Shown in pieces: positions 34,156 through 45,299 of a stretch of DNA of 64,000 nt; position 1 is the first letter of the stretch; every line of letters begins with the position of its first letter. The position numbers and the translations under genes are program-made. The notes beneath the pieces are model-generated. The model was given only the letters and a program-made list of their open reading frames with translations. It did not search any database and was not told where the DNA came from. Source of the stretch: Pontederia crassipes (lineage: Eukaryota; Streptophyta; Magnoliopsida; Commelinales; Pontederiaceae); NCBI GenBank assembly GCA_030549335.1, contig CM060195.1, forward strand, positions 13,545,501 through 13,609,500, written 5' to 3'.

Positions 34156-34306
34156 CTATGTTTTGATGAACACTCGTTAAGGGGAAGGGAAGAAAATTTT
34201 TACACTCCAATTTAAGGTTGAAATAAAATAGCACAAAAGGAGATGAATGAAGAGGAAAAAATGAATTTTTCCCTCTTACCCTTCATTCATCTCAATCCAA
34301 ACATAG
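34156..34306. mobile_element. Short MITE abutting the Copia LTR
   Basis: Left end CTATGTTTTGATGAACACTC; right end read in reverse CTATGTTTGGATTGAGATGA. A 150-bp element with matching inverted ends (ctatgttt...gatgaa) and internal self-complementarity. It starts at the base after the Copia LTR. Superfamily is not certain. Confidence 0.5.
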
Positions 34307-34750
34307 AATTTTGGTGTGCTGTGTCAACCGGTTTTCTTCACATGCATATTGAATCAGACTCAAAAGTGCTAGCTGATACGATTAATCGGACGTCAGTGCA
34401 CTTCGAAGATTAAGGCCATTATTAAAGTCATTTGGGCCACTATGTCAGCAATATCAGAGCGATTCCATTTTGAGAAGAAGACCCCTCTTTCGGCCTTCTT
34501 CATGAGGACTCTTGCATCTTTTAACTTTATATGATCTATCTCTTTTATCTATTTATTTCTTTCTTTTTCAAAGAAGAAACAATTCCCCCCGAGAAGGCCG
34601 TCTGGTTTTTGTGGTGGAAAGACATTGCATGAAAGATAAAATCTTATAACTGAAGGATGGTTGGCAAAATCGAATAGTGAGATTGTGTTCTGAATAATTG
34701 AGTGCTAGTAGATTCAGATTTGATTCTCAGGAATATCAAATTAGTTTGGT
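34307..34750 (+). pseudogene. LINE RNase H-like remnant, right part
   Basis: Frame C-AVSTGFLHMHIESDSKVLAD then TINRTSVHFED (34318-34410) resembles the RNase H domain near the end of plant L1 ORF2 (ESDSK motif). A plausible continuation of the LINE at 24480-25483, now separated by the Copia and MITE. Pyrimidine-rich low-complexity sequence follows (34520-34580). The exact 3' end and poly(A) tail were not resolved. Confidence 0.5.
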
Positions 34751-36304
34751 GCGAGTAGTGTATAAAAAAAAATGAAATCTTGTGAAGAAACTCATGGCGT
34801 GGCGATTTCTTTTCAACTCCTTATCCACTCGGTTCATCACATGCATTGGGTGCAGCGCAAGTAAGGACATGATTAGATTAGGGAGGGCCGCTTGTGTCCG
34901 TCTGTGCATGCTACAGGGCATCACATTCAGAGCCTTCCTCCGCAACAGAGAGGTAATTGAGGAAAATTTTCTGCCTACTAATTCTTCAAGACGTCCCTAC
35001 CACAGTCACGCCCTTCGAATTGCCAAATACTCTAAAATGACCTGCAAATGGCATTCTTTTTAGATGTCTATTTTTTTCTGTCTGCGGATGATCCAAGTCA
35101 AAATTATTGTCTTGTTCTACTTTATGGTGTGTGTGTTGTCAACTTGCTCATTATTACCGTAAGCTGCGAGGGGATCCATGGCAAAAAATCCCTGTCATGT
35201 CGACAATTCAGAGAAAGCTGAGACTGGTGACTATTGTGAACTCGTTTTGTCTTCAGACTCTTTCAGTATTAAATTTGTTTCTGTGAACCTGTTTAACAGT
35301 AACAGAAGAACATTCACTCCTACCTTTTTCAACTCCTGCACTGGCATGTGAGCAAAGTGTCCAGAAACGAGGAAAAAGATAAAGGAACAAAAAGGAAGCA
35401 AGAGTGCTGTGCGCTTTCAGTGTCAAAGGTATCAGCATCAGTAGGAGGTGAGCGGCATTAATGAAGGACTCTTGGACTTAACTGCACAGAGAAAGATCCA
35501 TGCAACTCTGGCCCCTCTTAAGAAATGTAGTAAAGCTAGCAAATTCTAAGATTGTCATGCCATGAGATTATTCGATCCACATTGCATCGTCCAAATTTAG
35601 CAGATCATGGACATGTGTCTCCTGCTTTCGGCCTTGTCAGATTTGCAAATCTCCAGCTTCCAAGAACAAAAGTGGCCTCCAAAACCAGTGCCCAGAGGCA
35701 ATGAACTGAAGGCAGAAAGATTTTGATGCCGCATCTCTTGGATTGTATTAGGTCGTAAGGTCACCTTCTGATTTCTACTACTATACTTGCTGTAAACTTG
35801 AACAGAACCCAACTTTTATCGTCCTTTTTCCAATTTATGTGTTTTAAGACTTGATTGACTACTACGTCCAAAATTTTTTATGAATAAGAAATAGTAGACT
35901 AATGAGTGTGACATCTTCAGAAGCACTCGTAGGATTTTATCATTATGGCTGATTGCAGTGCAAGTTCACTGTTGCTAAAGTTTAATTATGGACTTGTGCT
36001 GGTTGATCCGAATTCAGATGGCTGCAGTAATGAAAATTACAAGGCAGAAAACAGCAATCTGTAATGTCGCAAAGCGTTTGGCGAAGAAAAATTGTGACAG
36101 AGGAAAAAAATAAATCAGAAGTTTTAAACTGTAACAAGAATTATTCTGCCCCTTTGCCCTGTGAACTTAGGCCCCTTCACTGCGCACAAATTATTGGATG
36201 GATGGAGTCAGGCGTATTTACATGAGAAGAATCTTTACATCACACACACCCCTGTAAGATGAATCAAAGAAGCTTCGCCCAGAGTCCTTGCTATAATTTG
36301 CAAT
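34751..36304. other. Intergenic DNA downstream of the MYB gene
   Basis: Mixed-composition sequence with short open frames on both strands, none recognisable. The 3' UTR of the MYB gene lies in the right part (36304 leftward); AATAAT-type polyadenylation signals occur on the minus strand near 36195 and 36145. No transposon ends are seen. Confidence 0.5.
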
Positions 36305-37915
36305 CTACATTTGCTCGAACCCAACGGACACTATCTGCAAATCCTTGCTGTAAACGTCTGAAGCTTGTAGCTGCTGCGGCGGCTGCAGCTGCTGCTGTTG
36401 TGGTTGCTGGTCATGGTGCCAAGTGCCGAGTCCAGTCATCGTGAACTGGCTCTCCGTTTTGACGCCGCCGTACAGAGGTTCGCTTTTGCCCTGAAGAGCC
36501 GCTGATACGGGTAAGGCGCCGTGCAGGTATTCCGACAATTTCAGGTCCTCCGGCTCGCCGTTGAACTGGAATTGACCATCTTTACCTGCCGCCAAGTCCG
36601 ACCACGAGAAAATGCCACCGTCAAAGAGAGAGCTACTGCTCTGCAGGTCAATTCCACAGGTACTGTTGGCGCAGCTTCCGCTGTTGCTACTGGCATTAGC
36701 AGCTTCCCAGTACGGAATGCCGCCAATTCCGCTGCAGCTCGGTAGCAGACCAATGGTGGCAGACTTCATGTCCATCGCCGTCGTGAAAATTGAGTTTGAA
36801 ACCGACGGGACGTCAGTGGATATCCCGCTGCAGTTGAATCCATGATTGATGTCGTGGAGCCTGGAGCTCTGGTTGGACCAGAGCAGCGGATTAGAGCTGA
36901 CGGACAGCGCTGCCGCAGCTGTCTGGCTACTACCGCAGTCGGAGGCGAAGCCCATCTGCGGTAGGGAGAAGTAGCTCAACGACTTCTCTAGGCTTTGGGA
37001 GCTCGGAGAGTTCTCGTCGGCGATGGCAAATAACTCTTTGTTTTGCGCCAGCGAAGCTTTGGTGGCCGTTCCTGCGACGACTGCATACTTGTCCAGCATC
37101 GGCATCAGAGACGAACCGGACTCGGGAATCGCCAGACCGCTACTCGCGGAGGCGCTGGTGGCAGTGGCGTAGGGAACCTTGACGTCACTGGAGCCGCTGG
37201 TCTTATCGCTGTTGTTGTTATTGTGCTCATGGGGAGCTTTGTCCTCGTCACCTTCGGGGTCCGAGAGCGGTTTGTGTGTGTTGGGGTCGATGCCCCTCTG
37301 CCTCAGCTTCTTTTTTATGCAGGAATTCCAGAGGTTCTTGATCTCGTTGTCCGTCCTGCCCGGCAAATGCGCAGCAATCTGCGACCACCTGCATGAAGAC
37401 ATTAAAGCTAAAGCTTTTGCAGCATGCGAATGCCCACAAGGATGACCCGAGATAGATCCGTACCTGTTTCCTAGGACTGCATGGAGCTCAATTATGAGGT
37501 TCTCCTCCTGCTGCGAAAACGTGCCCCTCTTAAGGTCAGGCCTCAAGTAGTTTATCCACCTCAGCCTACAGCTCTTACCGCACCTCTGCAGTCCTGCAGA
37601 AACATGTCAAGGAGAGCCAAAGGTTAACCCCTGCGGCACAACTCAGAGGAGATTTTACAGGCGAAAGGGGACCAAAAGGCGCGGGTTCTCCCCCAACTCG
37701 TTTCTGAGTGCATGCATTCTACTCGTGCAATAGGCGTTGGCGTGTTGCCGTGCTAAGGCTCTTGCAAGCAGCCGTTACCCACCTGCTTGTTTTGGCACGG
37801 AGCTCCAGCAGCCATGGCCGTATTTGGTTATGTGCTTGATGAGCTTCTCGTCTTCCTCGGGGGACCAGAGGCCCTTCCTCAGCTTTTGCTTGTAGCAGCA
37901 GGAGTGTCTGCCCAT
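36305..37915 (-). CDS. MYB61-like: R2R3-MYB transcription factor, subgroup 13 (MYB61/50/55/86-like)
   Basis: Three exons, 37915-37783 (133 nt), 37593-37464 (130 nt) and 37388-36305 (1084 nt), joined by GT-AG introns of 189 and 75 nt. They encode 448 aa. The first two exon lengths are the canonical R2R3-MYB sizes. R2 (about residues 14-62) has Trp 17, 37 and 57. R3 (about 67-114) has Phe 70, Trp 89 and Trp 108; [15 protein letters not shown] is the recognition region. The bHLH-interaction signature is absent. The start [20 protein letters not shown] and [14 protein letters not shown] after the domain are hallmarks of the MYB61/50/55/86 clade. The long C-terminal part is Ser/Ala/Asn-rich and ends in a Gln/Pro tract and [14 protein letters not shown]. 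Relatives are nuclear activators of secondary-wall, lignin or cellulose programmes and of stomatal control; the role here is inferred. The coding region is much richer in G+C than its surroundings. It appears intact. Confidence 0.95.
37389..37463 (-). other. MYB intron 2, 75 nt, in frame and stop-free
   Basis: Donor GTACGG and acceptor ATGCAG are clear. Its length is a multiple of three and it contains no stop in the coding phase, so an unspliced message would encode 25 extra residues between Arg 88 and Trp 89 of R3. Confidence 0.85.
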
Positions 37916-38012
37916 TTCAAGACACACTCGGACGGACAGAGCAGAGAGAAATGCCCAGCAGCCTCTTCTGTCAGGATCGCGGGCTAGCAGAGAATGTGTC
38001 GGAGGGAGGGAT

Positions 38013-38040
38013 GGGGGGGGGGGGGGGGGGGGGGGGGGGG
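38013..38040. repeat. G28 homopolymer (C28 in the MYB leader)
   Basis: 28 consecutive G on the plus strand, 98 bases upstream of the MYB start codon, followed by AGAGAGAGGGAGG. In the mRNA sense it is a C28 run. Homopolymers of this size are often miscounted in assemblies. Confidence 0.95.
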
Positions 38041-38212
38041 AGAGAGAGGGAGGCCTAACGAGGCCGCCCGACAACTCGTTAAATTTGCAGAACGAATTGG
38101 AGAAGAATGTGGAGGAAAAGGATGGTGGAGGAGGTTGATAATTCAAGCACAACTATAGACAGAAGCCCATTTAAGAGCAGAAGACTGAGTTAGAGAAAGA
38201 CAGAGAGAGGGG

Positions 38213-38220
38213 TTATAATC
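38213..38220 (-). promoter_or_regulatory. Candidate TATA box of the MYB gene
   Basis: Minus-strand GATTATAA lies about 300 bp before the start codon, followed by a CT-rich stretch (CCCCTCTCTGTCTTTCTCT), typical of plant leaders. The purine-rich stretch further upstream (38250-38290, GA on the minus strand) could be a GAGA-type element. Position and composition are the only evidence. Confidence 0.3.
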
Positions 38221-39233
38221 GAGTGATTGGGATTGAGTTGAGATTTTTTTTTACTTTATTTCTTTCTCTCTCTCTTCCTTTTCTTTCCTCTCCGCCGTTT
38301 CGAAGATGAAAGAAGGGGAGGACTTAATGGTCCAATTGCTCTTACAGCCCTCTTAGGATTAATGATGTTTCTAGCAGCAATGGTGGTGGGCGTGCTTTGT
38401 TTGATATCTCTCGTGGCACTAACCTGAAAGGTTCCCGTTTTTGTCATACTTACAAACTGATCCCAATCTATCCACCTCCAAAGTAAAGCAGTAAAAGTAA
38501 CAAGGTAATGCCTTAACTTATATTACTTTCTCTCCTCTCTCTCTCTCTCGTGGACAGATCAAGAAAAAGCACAGTACAGAATAAAAATACCAAATTGCAA
38601 GTTCCTGTGCATGATCTTGTTGTCAGAGGTAGCAAAGGGTACCACATCGGCCAGAGCTACTATGATTGGTACAGGGAACAAAACATGATCGACGTCGTCG
38701 TGCATATTCTATAAGACAAGTGGAATCGTTCCCTTCTTTTTTGATAAAGATCACTGTTCGTACTGTTCCTTTTGGAAACTTCCTGCAGGATCTCCCCCCG
38801 GCCTATACTCTCTCTCTCCGCCCTACTCTTCCAGTTTTGACTTTGAGGAATCATATCCCCCATCCATGACCCATACGATCTCTCCTGTACTCTAATTGGC
38901 TTTTGACAGTGCCTTGCACCTCAGAATTCAGCTTCTGATGCATAACTCACCAGAAAAGTAAAAACGAAGAAACTCGCACAGCATTTTTTTTTTCTGAAAA
39001 GAAATCTTAATCATCTCATTTCACATACTTTTCATTGTCTGTGATGCTACTCATGATCATTCGGAAGGCTCAAATACATCCGATTTTAGTTGCTCTCATC
39101 TGATGAATTCCTTAAGCCTGGTCAGTCAGTCAGTTTTCAGTGATCGATTGCCGAAATATATAGTACACTTCTCCGGAATTCTCTTATTACATGTTGGGTA
39201 AGATTCGTATTTGCATGCATGTATTGTACTCCC
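38221..39233. other. Upstream region of the MYB gene
   Basis: About 1 kb without transposon hallmarks, containing CT/GA-rich tracts (38256-38290, 38525-38550). Probably holds MYB promoter sequence. Open frames are short and unrecognised. Confidence 0.45.
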
Positions 39234-39241
39234 AGGCAAAT

Positions 39242-39793
39242 CAATGTTATAAGATCTGTCTCGGCCATCGACCTAGATTAATCAACGAGTCAGGTCAGAC
39301 CGGGTCGAACCGAATGGTCGGACTGAATAATATAAATTAATAAAAGAAGTTAAAAGAGATTATTATAATATTATTAATATATAATATCTTATTTAAGAAA
39401 AAATATAAAATATACTATAATAAAGTAAAATAAAATAATTCAGATTAAATAATATAATAAAGTAACATAAATTAAGTCATCAACATAAATAAAATGATTA
39501 TTATGAGGTAGTTATAAATAAAAAAATATCAAAAAATATATATATGATAAAAGGACAATAAAATATAAATTTAAAACAAATATATATATATATAATATGC
39601 CTAAATATTTTTTTAAACTTTTTTCATTTTAAAAATAATCCGACCGGGTCGATCGGTTGAACCCGAGTTTTGATCGAGTTTGACCGAGTCAGAGCGGGTT
39701 AAAACTCTCCCCAAGTTTCAACCGACTCACGGGCCATTTTAAATCCCGGACACTGATCCGACCGGTCGGGCCGGGCCGGATCTTACAACATTG
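39242..39793. mobile_element. MITE, 552 bp, with perfect 8-bp target duplication
   Basis: Terminal inverted repeats are CAATGTTATAAGATC (left) and CAATGTTGTAAGATC (right, reverse). Flanks are AGGCAAAT on both sides (39234-39241 and 39794-39801). The left and right arms are GC-rich with CGGGTCGAACCG / GACCGGGTCGATCGGTT motifs and the centre is AT-rich. No coding sequence. The 8-bp duplication suggests the hAT superfamily. A second, diverged member is at 51871-52551. Confidence 0.85.
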
Positions 39794-40683
39794 AGGCAAA
39801 TAGTTCTAGTTCTAGGAGTAGAACGGTGTACACAAAGCATGAGATGATTTGTCCTGGTCAGCTGGCAATAAGATATGCATGCGACTTATCCTGCTGTCAC
39901 GCAAAGTTTTCTTTGGCTTCAATGATTAGAAATGTACACTTAATCAATTAGCTGCAGATATGTATATGATTGAGGACCATGTGACCCCTGCGTATAAATT
40001 AGTTCTTCACAAAACTTCATATATATATTGGAGGAATGAGCTCCCTTTTTTTGTGGCCTTGAGAAGAACCGAATCCATGCTGTTGCCAGCAAAGATTAGG
40101 GGACCCCTCACCGTTTAGACGTCCACGAAACACGACGAAGTTTCCATACGTAGTAGAAGTCAATCATATAGAGAGATGCATGTTTTCGCAATTTTATACA
40201 GGAAACAAATATATGATACATAACAATAATATAATACTGACTACATGCATATGGTGCATGCATGCATATATGTACAATTACAAAGCAAACAAAACCGGTG
40301 CAATAAAGTAAACTAAAATAGCTCTGTACAGGTAATCAACTGTCGCTCCCTGTCTCCTCCTCGAAGTGCACAGCTACCTTCGACCTCGTTTTCTCCACCG
40401 AATGTAATTAATATATACGCGCAGAACAATCTGTATTGTACATGTATGTATTCATATATATTCATATACACACACTATGCATATACGTACGTACCACCGC
40501 CGAAAAGTATATAATACATTTTCAATATATAGAACATATATAAACTATACGACAATGTCCACACTAATTAGTTAATTACTTGGCTTCTACGAGCATTATA
40601 TGTGTACAAGGAATATATATTGCTTAATCAAGCTTTGTTGGTCGATATGTAGTAATCTTTGATTTCTCTGTTACTTCTTCTTG

Positions 40684-40703
40684 ATATAACAGCGCTGTTA
40701 TAT
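40684..40703. other. Perfect 20-bp palindrome
   Basis: ATATAACAGCGCTGTTATAT is exactly self-complementary, and a TTTCTTCTTTCC tract follows. It could be a dimeric protein-binding site, or chance. Confidence 0.9.
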
Positions 40704-40792
40704 TTCTTCTTTCCGAGGGAAGAAAAGAAACTCAAGACAAAGCTCTTCTCGGTCAAATTTAGCTGTTCCTGATACCAAACGAGTGCACAAAC

Positions 40793-40794
<2 letters not shown>

Positions 40795-40838
<44 letters not shown>
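40795..40838. repeat. (AG)n microsatellite
   Basis: About 22 uninterrupted AG dinucleotides. Confidence 0.97.
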
Positions 40839-40842
<4 letters not shown>

Positions 40843-41051
40843 GGACAAAATAGATCCAAGGATGGATTTGATTTGATTCAAATTTAATTAATGAGGGGAG
40901 TGGGCACGCTCTTGCACGTACCTGTCAATCAATTGCGTTTGGAATTGCCAACCAATGAGATTACGTGCCTATGTACAGCGTCAGCTAAGTGACAGATTAA
41001 TGTGGCATGCATGCAACTTTTTATTAAAACCAACCTTTTATAAAAGTGGAC

Positions 41052-41078
41052 CATATATATATATATATATATATTTAT
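41052..41078. repeat. (TA)n microsatellite
   Basis: About 11 AT repeats followed by TTTATATAA. Confidence 0.95.
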
Positions 41079-43002
41079 ATAACGTAAAATTGATCTTGGC
41101 ACGTCGATATCCAACTCATGCGATTTTTGCGTATGATGACAACTAGTTAAATACACTGACCGGTGCTAAAAGTTTTGAGTAGTGATTACGTACTGTGTTT
41201 TCTTTTTTCGTCCTATCATTGATAGGGGTGAGATCCACCTGGTATTTCAATTACATGTATATAAGATTAGAATTTAGTCTTATGACATTTATAGGTGGAA
41301 TATGATCACCCATATATGTGTATCATAGATCAAGTTCTATGACGGTCTTAAATGAAAAAAAAAACATGCTTATTACATATATGATGTCCCAAGACCTGGT
41401 TATGGCATCTTCTGAGTCATTCTGATATATGATGTTAATTAATGTATCTTGCACAAAATTACATGGAACATGTGAAGGCCTCTATCAAAGGCTTAATGGT
41501 TGGTTGCAATTTCTAAATCACGCGCTCTGCCTTATTAGCCTGAATACATTAAATTTATTTAGTGTCATATATACTATGAAAACTGAACCGATGGTTCTCT
41601 TTTACATGCAGCAATATTGTGGTACCATGCACAACAGTATATGCAGAAATGATGCTAACTTTTTTGTCAGTTGATTGGTACAAAACCATCAGCATCAAAT
41701 CTTATAATATTTACATAAACATATATGCATGCAATCCATTTTCTCCTGAGATGTTTGCCTTACATAATCTTTTAATTATTTTTTTCATGCACATATAATA
41801 TCTGCAGATTGGTCATTAATTAAGTAAGCGTTAAAGCTTGATTTTGTAAAGCATTAATCAGGCTATATATATCATATGATTTCTAGCTAGCGGACTATTA
41901 TTAAGTGTACTAGATTCATCATATTCATCTTAATTCATGGATATTTTGACTCCAATGGAGGAAAAATGTACGACTTATGTTGACTATTTACACTACAAGA
42001 AAATTGCTGAATAGCGACACAAGTTCGCCTCTCAAAACCAAGCGACGTTACGTAGACCAGTAGCGTCACCATAGCGACGATATTGCGTCCGCGTTACGAG
42101 ATGCTAACTGCATCACCATAGCTTTAGGTTAGCGCCGCATTGGCGTTACAAAATGTCGACGCTACAGAGGCGCCCTAGAGACGCTACTTCGCCGCTATTA
42201 TTATGCACAAAAATGAAAAAATGCGCGGTAGATTGTAGCATTGTGGTGGCATCAACATGTTGCAACGTTATATTAGCAACATAGGAAACACGACGCTACC
42301 TCGATGCTAATGATTGAATCGATACGGGTGCTGACATCTTGCACTGTGGTGGCGTCGACATGTTGTGACGCTATACTAACCTCACACAAGCCGCGTTGCT
42401 AAAACACCGCCGTTGTGATGAATAAGTAGATTAAACTAATGACTAATAACTAAGTTCTCCAAAAACATCTTTTGAGTGCATGCTGCAACTCAAAATTATT
42501 TTCTCTTATTTAGCTCAGCACCCCTACTGCAAGTCATCATCATTACACTAGAGCAAAACTAATACTATAAGCTATTTACAAAGTAACAACTGAACCATAT
42601 TTTGTTCAAGAGATAATGAGCAAGTGCATCGAGATATATCAAATAGATATCTATAATCATTACAAGAGGGAATGGATTTCCATGTAATCCATCAAATTGA
42701 GACCTTCCATCAAATTTATAAAGTTCACATTTCGAATCTTATGTAAGAAGACAAATGTACACGACGCTAAGAAGACCTAAGAACAACTGCGCCACGCATT
42801 GCCAATGCTTGGTGTCTCGGCTTTGAGACGTCGAGTCAACGCTATGTAGTCGTTAAATTATTTTGCCACGACATAGCGCCAAAATAGCGATGTCTTTTGC
42901 ATCGCTAGGTGCACTTCGCATATAGATATACATACATATAATATAAATATACATTGATATAAATACATGTAGACATATGTAAATATAGATATAGACTTAA
43001 TA

Positions 43003-43005
43003 ATA

Positions 43006-43041
<36 letters not shown>

Positions 43042-43047
43042 TGTATA
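43003..43047. repeat. (AT)n-(GTAT)n compound microsatellite
   Basis: ATATATATATGTATGTATGT continuing as GTAT repeats; a second similar tract follows at 43318. Confidence 0.95.
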
Positions 43048-43139
43048 AACTACTTATGAATATACCCTTATTAGTTTAAATAGATATATACAAACATTAT
43101 ATATATAATATAATATAATATAGAAAAAAATGTCCCCTA

Positions 43140-43303
43140 TTTAAAGGAGGGACATCATGTCTCCTATGTTTCTATTCATTGGATTAGAAATATATGGATA
43201 TTATTATATTCATTTCTATCTAAAGACTTTAAATTTGATTCATAGATTCTTGATTTGATAAATAAAAGAGGGAAGACACTTACCCTCCTTTAAAGGAGGG
43301 ACA
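43140..43303. repeat. 15-bp direct repeats TTTAAAGGAGGGACA
   Basis: Identical 15-mers at 43140-43154 and 43289-43303. The second is part of a 16-bp palindrome CCTCCTTTAAAGGAGG (43284-43299). They bracket about 135 bp of AT-rich DNA. Possibly the footprint of a small insertion. Confidence 0.7.
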
Positions 43304-43316
43304 CTTCCATTAAGTC

Positions 43317-43317
<1 letters not shown>

Positions 43318-43387
<70 letters not shown>

Positions 43388-43392
43388 TGTAT
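43318..43392. repeat. (TA)n followed by (GTAT)n microsatellite
   Basis: About 20 TA units interrupted by TACA, then eight GTAT units. Confidence 0.95.
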
Positions 43393-43436
43393 ATGTATAC
43401 ATGCATAAAATATAAACATATAATATAATCTTATAG

Positions 43437-44032
43437 TAGGGCTGAGCACGGTTAACCATTTCTTCGTTAACTGTAGTTAACCGACCGACTTTTTAACCGA
43501 TTAATCGAACCGAATTATCCGATTTAATTTTGGTTCGGTTAACGGATAATAAATTTGTTAACCGAATCAAAACGGTCGGTTATGGATAATTAACCAAAAA
43601 TTCGGTTAAAAACCGAATTAACCGATATTTATTTTTTATGTATTTTTTTTAGTATTTTGTTGTAAAAAAATTATTGCATGTATATGGATTTATACTTTTT
43701 TTTGTTTAATTCCATTTGTATCCTAATTATTTAATAATTTGCATCTAATTACCTTGTTAAAATTTAATATTTGCCTTTTATTTTGAAAACATATTTAATT
43801 GTTACTTTAATATATGTACATATTTTGTGACTTTTATAATAATATTTTTTTAGTTTTTAATTTTCAGTTAAAATGGTGAATTCACCGAACTGAACCAATT
43901 TTTTCGATTAACCGAAATCGGTTAACCAATTTTTTTGAACCGGATAATAGTTAAACTTTTTTTGGTCGATTCGATTAATTAAACGAATTATTCGGTCAGT
44001 TAATTAACCGAACCGACCGTTGCTCACCCCTA
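43437..44032. mobile_element. hAT-type MITE, 596 bp, nested in the CACTA element
   Basis: Left end TAGGGCTGAGCACGGTTAAC; right end in reverse TAGGGGTGAGCAACGGTCGG. Flanked by a perfect 8-bp target duplication TCTTATAG (43429-43436 and 44033-44040). Both arms repeat AACCGAACCGA / GGTTCGGTTAA motifs. No coding sequence. This end sequence is typical of a widespread plant hAT MITE group. Confidence 0.93.
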
Positions 44033-44199
44033 TCTTATAGTATAATATGAACATATAATATAAACCTATTTGTATATATCATTAAAAAAGTTAGTATAGC
44101 CCTTGAAGTAAAATTTGGTCGGTGCCGCGTTAGCATGTAATTAGCGTGCAATCGTTTGCAACGCTAAAAATTTACCTTAAATCCCTAGGTGATTCCTCG

Positions 44200-44830
44200 T
44201 TTGTGATTGTTTACACTTACGGCCGATGATCGACTGCGATCGTCGGCCTCGTCCTCCGCTACCATCCTCCGACCCCATCGCCCTCCTTCGATGCCTTTCT
44301 CCAACGCCATCGTAGGATGCCGCCGTCCTTCTCCGCCGCCCACCGCTGCCTCCACGAGCACCTCCTCCCCCCTCTGGTTAGCTGCTCCATGAGCACCTCC
44401 GCCTCCTCCCTGTGCCCAACTTCAGCTGCCGCCTGCTGTCTGCCGCCCTCCGCCGCCACCCGCTCTCCTCTGCAGATGGTCGACACCCCGATGCCATTCT
44501 CCTTCGCCTTCCTTCTCCGAACCTAACCCCGATCCTGGCATCGACTTCCACCTCCAACCTCGACTGCCATCCTCCGCCCGCTCTCCTTTACAGACCTACC
44601 CTCCACCTCTTCAGCCGATGTCGCCCTCCTTCCACCTAACACCGCCCTCCTGTCGTTCTTCTTCGCTTGACACCGCCCTCCTCCAACCCGATTGGCGCCC
44701 CCTACTGCTCCAAGAGCCGTCGTTCTGCTTCGGCCGCCGCCCTACTGGTCCGACAGTCACCGTCCACTGCCATGACACTGCCCGACCACTACCCTGCATG
44801 AAGGTAGGAGCCCGCCGTCACCGTAGTTGA
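44200..44830 (+). other. C-rich segment, possible captured or leader exon in the CACTA element
   Basis: Strikingly C-rich (ccgccgtccttctccgccgc) compared with its AT-rich surroundings, and open in several plus-strand frames because stops are rare. Products would be Pro/Ser/Ala-rich with no recognised domain. It may be a captured gene piece or a GC-rich block like those in the other two CACTA elements. Confidence 0.35.
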
Positions 44831-45299
44831 TGTTAATGTTGTTTAATCTTTGTTATGATTGCATGATACATGTTGTAATGCCTAAGAAATGAAAATTAGG
44901 TTGAATGACATGAAATTAGGTTGTTGTAATGCCTAATTAATTGTTGTAATGTGTAGTTAATTGTTGTAATGTCTAGTTAATTCTTTTTATATGCATTTAG
45001 AACGTAGTATTATTGTAATGCCTAGTTAATTGCTTTTTCTTCATGTTCAATGCATAAACATAATTTTCATGCATGTAAATTGATGCTCTTGATGTACTGA
45101 TGATGTATCCTTAACTAATTTGCTAGGAATTAATCTTTTTTGCGAGTAATTAATTTCTATGCTAAATAATACGATCCATATGGCATATGCTTTAATGCTA
45201 CCCTATTGACGATAACTAATTGTCACTAGAGAAATGATATTTAAAAGAGCATTAATCCTTATGCTAGGACTTAAGACAATTTAAAAAATGATAATTCTA

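Larger units (their letters stand above)
39802..41990. other. Intergenic DNA with microsatellites
   Basis: AT-rich, with many ATGCATGC-type words around 40230-40270. Contains a (GA)n tract, a (TA)n tract and a perfect 20-bp palindrome listed separately. No gene is supported. Confidence 0.5.

Noticed and set aside
36305-37546. Single 413-codon MYB ORF starting inside exon 2
   Set aside because: It reads through intron 2 and lacks the R2 repeat; the three-exon model with canonical 133/130-nt exons is clearly better.
44207-44830. Pro/Ser-rich frames as real exons of a host gene
   Set aside because: All plus-strand frames are partly open because of C-rich composition, there are no conserved motifs, and it lies within a CACTA element.
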